Source: Epichloe hybrida
Lineage: Eukaryota > Ascomycota > Sordariomycetes > Hypocreales > Clavicipitaceae
Length of the DNA stretch: 64,000 nucleotides
Direction of reading: 5' to 3'
Assembly: GCA_019022495.1 (NCBI GenBank)
Contig: JAFEKR010000004.1
Location: forward strand, 434,001-498,000
Under the pieces are notes generated by a model, which was not told the DNA's origin, did not search any database, and saw only the letters and a list, made by a program, of their open reading frames with translations. Numbering within the stretch: the stretch's first letter is position 1; every line of letters starts with the position of its first letter. This document shows, piece after piece, positions 44,711-56,966 of the stretch. The position numbers were made by a program, and so were the translations under genes.

Positions 44711-47700
44711 CTAGCAATCTCTCTTTTTCCTTCGTAGCCAAAGAGCTTAAAAACGTAATAAAAATCAGATTAAAGGAAAGTGTACATAAGTGGATCCCTT
44801 GATGGGAATCCGCTGCTCTGATTGGCCGTCGTGGCATTGGTTAATTGAATTGATCCATCATTCCTTGCCTAAGCTCCCGTTTCCTGATATCGTAGGTCTC
44901 TTTACCTATCCTTTAACACGAATTATTAATTCATTTGAATTAATTAAAGAGGAAAGTAATGAATTCGGCGATGCTTTTGTTATTGCATCTGCCGGATTGT
45001 TGTTGCTGTTAATCCACCTGACTTTGTAGATCTCATGCCTTTTGTATAATTGACGAAGAGCCATGATATTAATCATTAGTCTCTTCTCCTTTGTGGTTCC
45101 TAGCTTCACAAGATATTTATATAACGAAAAAGAATTAGTATAGAGAATTATAGGAATTCGAGGCATTTTTAATCAATCCGTGATCTGATGTAGAGTTGTG
45201 GAAATCGCGTAGGTAATATCTGCGCCTTGAACTATGCTATATAACTCGGAAGCAAGCGTGCTATAAGTAACTCTCTTGCTCTTTGTTAAGCTGTACGTGA
45301 TAATGTTGCCTTTTATAATAAAGGTATTATCGTCTTGCATTATCTCGTTGCTAATCATAATCACGTATCCGATCTGTGAGCTTAAATCCTTGTTGTTAGT
45401 AAGCGATCTATCTACGAACATAAAGAGCTTCGCCTCTTTAAGAACCAAAGGAATGTATTATAGTCTATGTTATTAATTCTTAATCTGCTATTTAAGGCGT
45501 TTATTAAGGTATGTGATATCTTTCCTAGAGGGTTCTTAGTGTTAAGCTGTAATTAAAAGGTTATATAAAGCCTCCGGTTAACATATAGTTATGATATAGC
45601 TTCCTCGCGCTTATTGCTCCACGTAATCTTGCTTTACCGTTAAGGATCGAGAATTGACTTCCTTGATCTTCTAACTCTGACCTTTCTGGGTTAAGATTAG
45701 CAAATTGTTAGTGTTCTAGGTTAAGATATAGCCATTAAAGATAAGGGGGTTCTTAGTGGTTAATCGTTGCTTTTCTTTAGCTATGAAATTAGCCTTCTGG
45801 AGCTCTTTCTCTTCTTTTTAGAAGAAGTTATCGTTACTTAGGCCTAATATATCATTGGTTTATATTCTAACGATGCCAAAGAGATTCTTATTATTTAGGG
45901 CTGTGATTAATAAGTAAGGATTGTAGGTTGAAGTTGTTATATTAAGGTTATCCCTGTGGTGACGGAAGTACGTTACCTACTAGTAGGTTCTAGCCTCTAT
46001 AATCCTATAAAGAGGTCTGATTAATTCGATTACAGTCCCTTCTGGAAAGAGATGTATAATTTGCTTTAGTAGTCTCATGATAATTAGCCTCATTAGTATT
46101 ATGTGCGATTAAGTGTAGGCTTGTGTAATATTGTGAATCCAAAGGTAAATGCCTCTTTTTCTTAATAATGGAGCGATAGCTACGATAAGTTGTTGGCTTA
46201 CTTGTTATATTGTCAGCGATTGCGTTAGGATAAATTCCTTTCCTTTATTATTATGGCCTTGTATAACGAGATGAGATTTCTCGTATGGCGAATCCGTTCC
46301 TTTGCCTTTGATCTCTCTGACTATACAAGAATCGAAGATTCTGTGACCTCCGTGCTTTGCTAGGTTGAACTTGACGAATTTGAACACATCGCGAGCTTGC
46401 AGAGCGTTGATCTTAGCTTAATCGGACTGCTTAAAGGGTTTTCCTAGGGTTGTAATCCTTCCTTCTTAGCGGAGCTAAAGGGCAAGGTTCTAATCGGCCT
46501 CTTCCTTTACTATAAGGAATGCTATGCTTAGCATCCCTCTGGTTATAATCTCTTAAATAAAGGCCTTCTCTTAATCTTTGTTTATAAGTACGTAGAGCTA
46601 AACTAGGCTAATGTCCTTCTTAGGGCTATAAGGTCTTCTTTTCCTTACTTTTATTCCTTTAGGGCGTGGCAATAAGTCTTTAACTTAACGGCTTCCCCTT
46701 AGGGCCTTTTAGGCTTTATAAGCCTCTTTATCAGACTCTCCTACACTTATAAATTACACTATAAGGGCCTTTCTTAGTCTCCCTTGCTTTCTCTTAGCTA
46801 GTGTCTGCTGCTCTTTGCTATCTTCTATTAGAGGATCTCTTTTATTAGCAGTGGTTAGTTATGTAGTTGCTTCTTCCTCTGTGTTACTAGGCTTTATCTC
46901 CTGCTACTCTGGCGTGTTATGGGGCTTTATCTCCTGCTACTCCGGTCCCTCTATAATATACGGGTCTTTGTAATAGGGCTTTACTACTATAGAGTAGAAC
47001 TTCGCTAGGCTATAGGGTATGTTAATAGTATAGGTCTCTCTATTAGTAGTAAGCAGCTTGTACGGGCTGTGCTAGCTACCTTTCTCTCTTTATATATGTA
47101 TATTAGCCTATAGGGGTAGCTAATGTATAGGCACTATGTTAGGGCTATTCTAGGCTCTAAGGGCATTACGGACCTGCCGCGAAGCTAGAAGACGTCAGAC
47201 TTTATCCGTTACCTTGCGAATTGCCTTAGCATGTTGAATGATAGAGACGCTTAGCGGCGACTTGTCTGTTATCTATAGGTAGCCTCCGAAGACTAGCATG
47301 GTTAGTATAATACTATTTAGGCCTATAGAGTTGTTAATAGCCTTAATAGCTATTTAGAGGCGTTGCTCTAGCGCGAGATCCGTTCTAATCAAGTCTGTGA
47401 TAATATTATAGGCTTGGCGTAGAGGTCTGTGGTATCTCTTAACCTTTCTGATGCTATTATGGGCTTTAATTAGCATCTCACTGGTTTTAATTAATATTAA
47501 TTAAGCATAATGTCTGAACTTAGCGGAAGCGAAGTTGTTACTAGCATTGTGGATAATCTAATCTGGAGGTCCGAGATACGTATTAATCTAATATTCGCGG
47601 ATTATATCCCAGATATCTTAAGCCTTCTGCTTCTTTAGGTTAAGGAATCAGGCTACCTAGAATAATGTTACTAAATTAACAATATAAAGCACTGGTTAGC

Positions 47701-50700
47701 TATTGATTTACACGATATTAACAATAATCTTGTAGTTAAATTCGTGGTTGTCTTTAATTATAAACTTAAATCAACTAGGGGCCTTTCTATGTATCTAGTA
47801 ATGGTGGTAAACTTTAGTTAATTCCTCAATTACCTGGCGCTTAACTTCGTGACTAGCTTGGTAAAGGATCTTTGCGAGTCATTAAACGGAAGGATAACTA
47901 AGTTAATAATGTAATTGATGGATATCTCCTTCTAAAAGGTGGAAGGTAACTATTTCCTTTGCTTCTAGTAACCACTAAGGATGTCCCTATTATTATATAA
48001 TAGGTATAGTCTTGTTGCCTTGGATAAGCACGTTAGCAAGGTTATTAATCTTAACTTATATCTTATCTATATTAGTGATTGAGAAGAGAAAGGGGGTAGC
48101 TGTGTTAAGGACATAGAATTTAAGCTCTCTGAGTTCTATAGGCATATTAAGGATTCCTCTTGTAACTGCTAATCTGGCGCTAAATGTGATAATTTGGGGT
48201 TTACAGGGGGTTACCTTTAATGAAGGTATTAATCTTAATAGAGCCTTTACTTATGCCTCTCCTGTACTTAACTTTCCTATGGCACTGGTATTAGGCATAA
48301 TCCCTTTAAAGACCTCTTTAGAATAGTGTTCTTTAGAGATATAGTAAATTAAGCCTTTATTACACTCTTGTGGCTCGTAGAGCTCCTGCCTGAGGAATGT
48401 GTGTTAGAAGGCTTGATTATTTAGGGTTGCGAGGATATTAACGTTGGCGGCGTTGTGGTTGGTCTGTAATCTAGAGCAGAAGAATTGTGTGATGCTTAGG
48501 TGTGCTATTAATAGTAGCTCCTCCATATTGTTATTATTATCTTTGGCTTCTGTGTAGGCTAAAAGATATGATTCCTAATTCTGACCTAAGCCTTTATTAG
48601 GCTTGTTATTATCCTGCCCTTTATAGGAGGTAAGGAATACCTAGAATCTCTTCTCTAAAGGGGGTGTATAATGTGTTTTGCTAGCCTACTAGTGGTCTTT
48701 TTCCTTTTAATGTTCTTTAGCGGAGTGATTGGAAGACTAGTAGCCGCTCTTACTGTACATAAAGCAGTGCTTAGTACTTAGCCTAGGGCTTCGCCCATGA
48801 TGGCTTCCTCTGCCGCGGGAGGATGATCGCTGTCCGTACTAATGATTAGTGAATATAGCCTCTGGAGGGTCTCCTTATTAGTACTGAAGGTATTAGGAGG
48901 ACTTCTTATTTAATTTTGCGATGGTAATTGCCTTATAGAGGTCTCTGGCAAGACTCTCGAAGCCTATGGAGTGTATGTATTCCACTATCTGATATTTGGG
49001 CACACTAGCTATAGCGTTTAAGGCTTACTTATAGAGTTTAGTATTTACTGTCTTAGTAGGGTATAGGCCTCTGTGAATCTTCTTAAGGGTTAATAACATG
49101 ATCTTAAGGCACTTAAGCTTGCTTTTGTTAGGGTTTCTCTTAATTGTGCTCTTTAGTATTATGCTACTTTATTTGTAGTAATAGAATTGCTAGTTGCTTT
49201 CTGTCTTAAAGCGTTAACGGACGCGAGCAATTATCTCTTTATAGGAATAGTTATTCCTAAAGAGGTAATTAAGGTAGTATTGCTTAGCATTACCTATTAA
49301 TATAATAGGGAAAGCCTTCTGATAATGCGTTTGAGGAAGGTTAATTTTATTACACTTGTTTTTAAAGAGCGTGATCTTTGGCGTTAAGAAGTTATATAGC
49401 TTTCCACTGTAGCGGTCGTTGTCCTTATATATCTTCGTAAGCTCTGAGATTTTCTTTGTGATTTAATTTTTGGAGGGGAATTGCTATAAAGGCATAATTT
49501 GTTGTGAATGATAGTCTACCGGTTGTTCTTGATAATAATTGTCCGGATGGAGCTGTTGATATAATGGGGATTGTTGCGGGGGTTCTTGTGAGGGTTTAAG
49601 TAATCTCTAGGGTTAGGGAAGGTTAATTTCTAGGGTAGGTTGTTAGGGCTGTTAATGTTGAGGCTCTAGGGGTTCGGAAGATTGTGGTTGTTCTTGTGAT
49701 CTTTCCTGTGACTAAAGGGGTATTGAGGTTTAATGAAGTACTTCCTTAAGCGATGCTAGGATTGAATATCCTAGGCCTCGCCTAACGAGGACGCCGTGAT
49801 CTTGTAAAGAATTGTGTAATTCTCTGATGATATCCTTAGATGCCCTTTTAAAGGTGTCTTTGGACTAGCCTTTAAAGTCTTCTTAGAATGATTCCTATAG
49901 GTTATTATCTCTCTATTCTTAATGTTTGCTAAGGTTAATAAATCTTGTGATTTGGTTGTTAAGCTTGAGTTGCGTAGTAGTCTCTGGATCTGGCTTAATA
50001 GATTCTTTCTAGTTATATGAGAATTTGTAAGTGAGCTGTTAAAGGCGTGGGGGTAATTTATGCCTTTAAGGTCTCTTAGGGGTAATGATTAGAGCCTTGC
50101 TATTACTAGTAGCCCTTTCTCTTGTGGAAGGTCTAGATTCCTTTGCTATTTTTAACTATAAAAGGAATGTTACTAATTTGTTGGTTTTGCTACTAATTAA
50201 GCTCCTGTGTTTGCCTGTTGCTATTGTGAGGTTTTTCTTTTGTATTTTAGGAGCGTTGTTGCTCTAATGAAATTAGAAGATCGCGAAAATAGGAAAAACA
50301 GAAGAAAAAAAAAGCAGCGGAAGTAGTAAGAGTAGTAATAAGGATAAAGTGATAAGAATAAATTACTAGAGATAAAGAAAGTAATAGAAGTTCTAAAAGT
50401 AACTAGAAAATGATAGGAAAAGTAATAAGGGAATAATAGGAATTGCCACTTTCTGTTTTTTGTGAAAAGGAGGGAAGGAGGTAATCTCTCTCTCTTGCTG
50501 ATAAGCATGGGGCGAATAGCACTAATAATAAAGGGGGCAAAAAACAAGCTGTAGATGCTTGTACGAATAGATTGAAGGTCTGTTGGATGAAAGGAATATT
50601 TATAGAGAAGTTGTAGATGTGTTAGCTAGCTTGGCTAAGGTTGTTTAACGTCGGGTTTGAAATAAATGCCTCACGGCAATAGATTTGGTTAGTTGGTTAG

Positions 50701-50984
50701 TTTTCTTGTGATGGACGATAAAATTAATAATTGATAATAATATTCTGGATAGATATAACGAAGTTATATCCCTGAGCCTAAGGGTTAATGGATTGATTCC
50801 TTGGAAGCCTGATAAGCCTGTAACTGGGATTCTAGTCTTTTCCTTTAGCACACTTGTGCAGTTGTGCCTCTTTACCGCAATGACCGTTACGGCATAACAA
50901 GGGGTAGTGGCAGTGGCGTTTGCAGAAGTGTCTCTTCTTATGATACCTAGCTTATCTGTGGTTGTGAGGTCAACCACTGATTAG
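44711..50984 (-). pseudogene. D-inner gag-pol remnant (Copia order, minus strand)
   Basis: The best-read copy of the D polyprotein. A gag CCHC knuckle near 48,700-48,780 reads CFMYSKSGY...SSNHSAKEH, decayed from C-x2-C-x4-H/C-x4-H/C. The RT entry segment at 46,205-46,387 reads KSHLVIQGHNNKGKEFILTQ (the KARLVVQGY motif of Copia RT). RNase H reads LFMFVDRSLTNNKDLSSQIG and KSKRVTYSTLASELYS (45,173-45,448). Its C-terminal part (44,906-45,166) includes VRWINSNNNPADAITK, the conserved Copia RNase H end. The gag start lies near 50,200 on the minus strand. Stops break every domain. Confidence 0.85.
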
Positions 50985-51245
50985 TGTTGGATTCACCAAG
51001 GTCCTGCGTAGGTAATAAATCCCGTATGATTGAAGTTGATGATAGATAGTTAGCTAGCTAGCTAGGAAAGAGGGAAAAGAGAGGGAAAGTCTAGATGCTA
51101 GAAAAGTGGGCGAAATCCGTATGTGGGGCACAAAAAGGGGGTGGCGAATTGATGCAGCCAATCATATCGTGTGCATCGTGCCGGACCCACAATTGGTCCG
51201 GTCTTTGGCCACGATTGAACCGATGAAGATCCGAAGGAATCAACA
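50985..51245 (-). repeat. 5' LTR of D-inner
   Basis: 261 bp, ending GGAATCAACA. Beside it on the minus strand is ctaatcagtggttgacc, the least mutated form of the boundary sequence shared with elements A and C. Confidence 0.92.
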
Positions 51246-52664
51246 GATAAAGCTATTAATTTAATAGCGCTTATTATAAGGGCTTTTATAAAGGTTTACG
51301 TAGTCTTTAGGGTTAGGGAAGGTGGATTTCTAGGGTAGGTTATTAGGGCTATTAATATTAAGGCTCTAGGGGTTTAGAAGATTATAGTCTCTCTTATAAT
51401 CTCTCCTATAACTAAAGAGGTATTAAAGTTTAATAAAGCACTTCTTTAAGGGATACTAGGATTAAATATCCTAGGCCTTACTTAATAAGAATACTATAAT
51501 CTTATAGAGAATTACATAATTCTTTAATAACTTCCTTTATAGCCCTTTTAAAGGTATTTTTAGACTAGCCTTTAAAGTCTTCTTAGAATAATTCCTATAG
51601 GTTATTATCTCTCTAACCTTAATATTTACTAAGGTTAATAAATCTTATAATCTAGTTATTAAGCTTAAGCTACGTAGTAGTCTCTAGATCTAGCTTAATA
51701 GATTCTTTCTAATTACTAGAGAAGTTATAAGTAAGCTATTAAAGGTATAAGGGTAACTTATACTCTTAGGGTCTTTTAGGGGTAATAGTTAGAGCCTTAC
51801 TATTACTAGTAGCCTTTACTCTTATAGAGAGTCTAGATTCCTTTGCTATCTTTAACTATAAAAGGAATATTACTAATTTATTATTTTTACTACTAATTAA
51901 GCTCCTATATTTACCTATTGCTATTATTAGGAATTTTTTTTACACTTTAGGAGTGTTATTACTCTAATAAAATTAGAAGATTATAAAAACAGGAAAAACA
52001 AAAGAAAAAGTAGTAAAAGTAGTAAAAGTAGTAATAAAAATAAATTAATAAAGATAAAGAAAGTAATAGAAGTTCTAAAAGTAACTAGAAAATAATAAGA
52101 AAAGTAATAAAGGAATAATAGGAATTACTACTTCTTATTTTTTATAAAAAGAAAGGAAGGAGGTAATCTCTCTCTCTTGCTAATAAGTATAGGGTAAATA
52201 GCACTAAGAGTAAAGGGGGCAAAAAATAAGTAGTAAATACTTATAAGGAGAGATTAAAGGTCTATTAGAAGGTAATATATTAAAGGGAATTTATAAGTAT
52301 ATTAGCTAGCTTAGCTAAGGTTATTTAATATTAGGTTTAAAATAAATACCTTATAGTAATAGATTTGGTTAGTTAGTTAGTTTTCTTATAATAGACAATA
52401 AAATTAATAATTAATAATAATATCCTAGATAGATATAATAAAGTTATATCCCTTAGCCTAAGGGCTAATAAATTAATTCCTTAGAAGCCTAATAAGCCTA
52501 TAACTAGAATTCTAGTCTCTTCCTTTAGTATACTTATATAGTTATACCTCTTTACTATAATAACTATTATAGTATAATAAGGGGTAGTAGTAGTAGTGTC
52601 TATAGAAATATCTTTTCTTATAATACCTAGCTTATTTATAGTTATAAAGTTAACTACTAATTAG

Positions 52665-52930
52665 TATTAGTTACACTAAGGTCCTATATAAGTATAAGGG
52701 TAATCCTATATAATTAAAGTTAATAATAGTTAATTAAATTAGCTAGGAAGGAAAGAGTAAAAAGAGAGGGAAAGTCTAGATACTAGGAAAGTAAGCGAAA
52801 CCTATATATAGGGTAAAAGAGGGGGTAGCGAATTAATACAGCTAATTGCATTGTATGCATCGCGCCGGACCCATAATTCGGTCCGGTCTTTGGCCACGAT
52901 TAAACCGATAAAGATCCGAAGGAATTAACA
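52665..52930 (-). repeat. 5' LTR of D-outer
   Basis: 266 bp, tattagttacactaagg to ggaattaaca. The right part (52,855-52,920) has stayed almost unmutated, including cgcgccggaccc. Confidence 0.85.
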
Positions 52931-54719
52931 CATACCTATAAGATTTAAATATGCTATTCTAGTTAGACCTAAGAACCTTCTAGGATAATAGAATAAAGGT
53001 AGCGTATACTAGCAGCTACCTAGCTAATAACACGAAGTAATAATAGATATATTATGTAATAGTAAATAAGATAGTTAACTATATATCCTATACCTAGGAT
53101 AGATTTATATCTTAGCTAAACACTAGTATAATAAATAAAGATATAAGGTGCTTAGAAGCCACTAGGATACTACTAAACCTTAGGTAAAAGTATAATTAAT
53201 TATTCTAATCTTTCCTAAGACTTTAAATAAAGGTAAAAGCTAAATTACCTAACTAAATCCCCTTATATTTAAGAATAGTAATATTCCTAAATAGCTTAAA
53301 TAACGCTATAAGGTAGTATATAGTTAGCTAGGAGTTTCTTATATCTTAGAGCTATCTATAGGGCTAAGGTAAAAAAGCTAAAGTTATAATAATATCTATA
53401 ATAAAGAGAGTAGGAATAATAAGAGATAATACTCTAGCTCCCTTATAGATAACTTATAGTAAGGTTCCTAGTAATAAGGTATAGGCTAGAAGCTATTTAA
53501 ATACTATGAATATAGTAGCCCTAGATAAAGTATAAATAAATATAAAGTAGTAAACGACTTAATTTATAAGAGTAGTAAGTATATTACTTAGAAGTATAAA
53601 GATAGTAATAATAAATCTTTAGACTTAAATAAAATTCTAATTAGTTTAGCGTAAGCCTAGGATAATAGTCTTACTATAAAGAAACCTATAGATACAAAAA
53701 TAAGAATATAAGTATCCTTATAATAAGATAACTACTAGTTAGTAGTGCTAGCGCTATTTAATATAGGTATAGAGTATTTAATAATCTACCCTAAATTATT
53801 ATTAAAATAAGATTAGAAAAATATAAAGAAAGTAAAGGTAATACTAGAAAGTATAAGTAAGGATAAAATCCTATACTAAGAAATCTTATATAAACTAGTT
53901 AAGGTAAAAGATAGTATAGGCTATATAAAGGTTTACTAAGTTAGCTACTATATTACTAATATAGGAGAGGGAATGCTCTTAGGAATAAACTAAACCCTAA
54001 AGTATAAACCTATAGTAATAAACTAGAAGTAAGGTTTTTAAAGGTTTCTAATAACTAAAGAATAAATTATATTTACTTTAGGTAAGTAATAACTATATAA
54101 GGTAGTAAAGTAGTCTTCTATTATACTATTACTAGTATTACTAAAAGTTAGACTAGTTAAGCCTAAAATAAAAGAGAGGGATACTAATAAAGTTTTACTA
54201 ATAGGGGATATAGTAAGTAATAACCTAACTTATAATATAGTTATAGTAATAGTAATAGATAATATCTAGCCCCTAAAGAAGAAAAAACTAAGAAGTATAA
54301 TAAAACTCTAGGTAGTATTTTATAAGGAGCTAGTAGTATTTATATAAGAAATAGATAGTAATATACCCTAATAGTAAATCCTAGAGAAGTATATAGAATT
54401 TATAAATATGTTTTTAAAAGATCTAGCTAGTAAGCTCCTAGAACTTAGGGGTTATACTTATATAATTAAATTAGAAAAAGGGAAATAGCTACTATAAAGA
54501 CCTATATATAACCTAGTAAAAAAGAGCTAGAGGTGCTTAGGGAGTACCTTATAAGTATATAAGAGAAAGAATAAATTAGAAGATTAATAAGCTTAGCTAG
54601 AGCCCTGATTTTATTTATCCTAAAAAAGTTAGGGAAATTAAGGCTTTATATGGATTATAGGGGTCTTAATAGGATTACTATTAAAAATAAGGCCCCCTTA
54701 CTATTAATCTCTAAAATTC

Positions 54720-54910
54720 TGTGAGGCCCCACTCACAACACGGGTGCACCCCGCTAGCGCACCACGCTGTAGGGCTAGGTCCACGTAACACTAGCAAGCT
54801 ACTAGCTATAAGTTAGTAACTCACACGCATAACACACTTAGACCTAGTAAGCTTTAGTTAATATATAAACGCCCCTATACCTCTTACCTAGCTATCCCTT
54901 TATTCTTATA
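54720..54910 (+). repeat. 5' LTR of element E
   Basis: 191 bp, TGTGAGGCCCCACTCACAAC to TTCTTATA (decayed TTCTCACA). The first 60 bases keep their original GC, so RIP here is patchy. Confidence 0.9.
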
Positions 54911-56167
54911 ATTCTAAAGCTTCTCTTACTAGCTACCTAAGAGTAATATAAGGGGGAGAATAACCTAATCTACTAAAACTATGCTATATATTACTTAGGA
55001 TTAGCTAGATAATAGTAATACTATAGCTAGGGATATATAATATTCTATAACCTTATCTAAAGCTATACCCTTTACTATAGGAATAGAAAAGGTAGTAGTT
55101 AGAAAGTAAATTACCTAGCTTAAGTAACTTAAGAAACTATAGGATTAAGAAAAGGAGCTTACTAACTTAATATAATCTTATAGAGAACTAGTAAAAAGGG
55201 GCTAAAAGGATAGCTTATCCTTAAGCCTTAGTAGCTAAGAAGTTAAGGTCTAAAATATTATAAAACTCTAATACCTTATAAACCTATAAAAGCATAAGAT
55301 ATAGCTTAATAACCTTAACTATGCCTTTAAGGGGGTAAAGAAAAAGTATTACTAGGATAACTAAAAGATTCTCTTTACACTTAACTATATACATATAAAC
55401 TATTAGGCTAGATAGGACTAATATATTAAAGAATAACTAGCTAATAGTTAGGATTATCCTAAGGATAACTAGGATAAGTTCTAAGACTAGACCCTTACAC
55501 TACTTAAAGACTTTGTAAGTTATAATACATAAATAGCTACGTAGCTAGAAAATATAAAGTAAAAGGAGGGCTAGAGTCCTATTAAGTTTAGTATTTACTT
55601 AGATTTACTAGAGAAACACCTAGAACATACTCTAGAAAAGACCTATACTCTTATATTCTTTACGAAATTACTTCCTAACTTATAAGATTATATTAACTTA
55701 TACGCGGATATTACTAGTCTAATATAAGAAGATATTATATAACTTACCTAGTAATTCTAGGAGGTAATATTAAAGAATAAGTAAAAGCTAAATAATTTAG
55801 AAGAGAAGGGGCTATATAAGGTAGCTTAACACTAAAGACATAACTCCCTATAAGGGTATTAGCTAAATAAGAACTAAAGAAATAAGGATAAGAATAAGGA
55901 AAAAACCCTAGCTACCTATCTAAATAATAATAGACTATAAGGAAGAAAATAGTGCTTTAATTATAGTAGCATAGAGCACCTTATTTATAATTATAATAAG
56001 CTAAGGAAAGACTAGCAAGAGAGCTAGGAAAACTCCTAGAGGTAAAAGTAAAAGCCCTTACCTTTACCTTAGACACTAGGGTACTAATAGGACACTAATT
56101 CTATACACTAGTTACTATTCATAGGTATAAAGACATTAAAACAGCAGCGGATCTTAATAGTTATACT
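54911..56167 (+). pseudogene. Element E gag and protease-side remnant
   Basis: A decayed retroviral-type gag spans about 55,290-55,800. A zinc-knuckle remnant near 55,950-55,995 reads CFNYSSIEHLIYNY (C-x2-C-x4-H-x4-C with both later Cys changed to Tyr). Sequence that should hold the aspartic protease follows, interrupted by the family G insertion. Closed by TAA/TAG stops. Confidence 0.7.
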
Positions 56168-56181
56168 AAGATTAACATTAT

Positions 56182-56952
56182 TGATTTTTAATTTTTTTTG
56201 GGGTCATTGGCTGTGGCCAATGCATCTAATTTTCAAGGAACCAAAAAAATTACTAGCAATACCTAGCTAGTGCCACATGTAACAACCAAATTTAATAATC
56301 ACCGTAGTGTTAGGTAAAACATAAAAGAAATAAGCTTTAAGCTACAAATTTAAGGGCTGAAAAGTTAATACAAAGTTTGTGATAAACTTTATAGCTGCGA
56401 TTACGCAAGATACAGTTATAATTCATAACTATAGTTAAACTTAAATCCATTTAAGTTTTACTTACAGCATAAATTAATATAATTCCCCCTTCCTCTGCGA
56501 CTGTGTTTATTCTATCTCTCTACATCTCTTCCATCTTATAACTTATCCTTTAAAGCTCTAAGGTAAACCAAAAAAAAACATAACTTATCCTTACTTAACT
56601 CCACTCCAATTCGAAACTAACAAACGCACTACACCTATTATAATCCACAGGTAGGTCAAGGGCTACTAATTAACTAATTGACGACTAACTAATCAGAAAA
56701 TAGTATAGCCAAGGGTGACCACAAGCTAGGGGCTATAACCACTAGGCTACAGAACCTAATAGCTATCCAAAAATCCGAGGAAATTCCAGATAAAAAGGAA
56801 ATTTAAAAAACCAAAGAAAACATTAAGGAATTCAGGAAAAGTGAGAAGAAGAAGGGAAATAAAAAGCTAGAGAAGAAGGCTAGATATTTGGAAAAGGTGT
56901 TGAAAAATAGAGATCTATAATTTAAGCAGTTTTACCTCGTGCCCGGGAGGGG
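56182..56952 (+). mobile_element. Family G retroposon-like element, copy 3 (reference copy)
   Basis: 771 bp, inserted into element E with a perfect 14-bp duplication, aagattaacattat (56,168-56,181 and 56,953-56,966). The left end is T-rich (tgatttttaattttttttgg), followed by the hairpin cattggc-tgtg-gccaatg. The right end is GC-rich (cctcgtgcccgggagggg). On the plus strand a decayed frame runs to the right end (separate entry). It has more CpA/TpG than the surrounding element E sequence, so it is younger than most of the RIP in E. Confidence 0.85.
56579..56952 (+). pseudogene. Lys-rich reading frame of family G, unrecognised
   Basis: The frame in phase with 56,708 reads in part QVGQGLLIN, ENSIAKGDHKLGAITTRLQN, KSEEIPDKKEI, KKGNKKLEKKARYLEKVL and finally FKQFYLVPGRG at the element edge. 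Five in-frame stops are all TAA, each one C-to-T step from CAA. Copy 1 has the same frame and the same stops plus extra ones. Copy 2 keeps QVG-RLLINQLTTN, DNSIAKG and KQFYLV but has an unrelated Lys-rich middle. The Lys/Glu-rich core looks helical, like a coiled coil. I know no family it fits. No ATG start could be fixed. Confidence 0.5.
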
Positions 56953-56966
56953 AAGATTAACATTAT

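Larger units (their letters stand above)
44450..51245 (-). mobile_element. Copia element D-inner, complete and least damaged D copy
   Basis: 6,796 bp, bounded by 261-bp LTRs that differ at only about eight positions, nearly all C/T or G/A. A perfect duplication gataa flanks it (44,445-44,449 and 51,246-51,250). It inserted inside D-outer, a member of its own family, in the same orientation. CpA and TpG are clearly more frequent than in D-outer. It is the youngest identifiable insertion among the D copies but is still inactivated. Confidence 0.92.
39643..52664 (-). pseudogene. D-outer gag-pol remnant (split by D-inner)
   Basis: Collinear with the other D copies but the most decayed; the domains are recognisable only through alignment. 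RNase H lies near 40,140-40,400, the RT entry near 41,150-41,330 and the gag knuckle near 43,600-43,690. The frame is broken at 44,449 and continues at 51,251-52,664 with the gag N-terminal part and leader. Confidence 0.7.
39377..52930 (-). mobile_element. Copia element D-outer, complete, nested in F, split by D-inner
   Basis: It is bounded by 266-bp LTRs and a perfect target duplication catac (39,372-39,376 and 52,931-52,935). Without D-inner and one gataa duplication it is about 6.75 kb, matching D1 and D-inner. This is the most RIP-damaged D copy: almost no CpA or TpG remains, and no reading frame longer than about 66 codons survives. The coding strand is minus, as in the other D copies. 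Confidence 0.9.
17933..54719 (+). pseudogene. Gypsy element F: gag, protease and RT N-terminal part (in three pieces)
   Basis: Element F is Ty3/Gypsy. Its 5' coding part survives as 17,933-18,419, then 39,340-39,376, then 52,936-54,719; removal of nested elements A and D-outer joins these pieces. The first pieces carry gag-like sequence with no clear zinc knuckle. The last ends in the start of reverse transcriptase, where the decayed frame at 54,528-54,715 reads in part RLYMDYRGLNRITIKN, a D-YRxLN block typical of Gypsy RT. All frames are closed by RIP-type stops. Element E then interrupts the RT, which resumes at 62,071. Confidence 0.75.

Noticed and set aside
50221..50547. 108-codon minus-strand frame with hydrophobic runs in D-inner
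   Set aside because: It lies in the leader/gag start of the D element; the Phe/Tyr/Leu-rich translation comes from AT-rich DNA, not a membrane protein.
50645..50977. 110-codon minus-strand frame beside the D-inner 5' LTR
   Set aside because: It overlaps the element leader next to the primer-binding site and has no homologue motif; probably untranslated.
56733..56752. tRNA A-box-like sequence (tagcctagtggttatagcc, minus strand) in family G
   Set aside because: It resembles a Pol III A box, but no good B box follows at tRNA spacing and it lies in the middle of the element, so a tRNA-derived SINE head is not supported.
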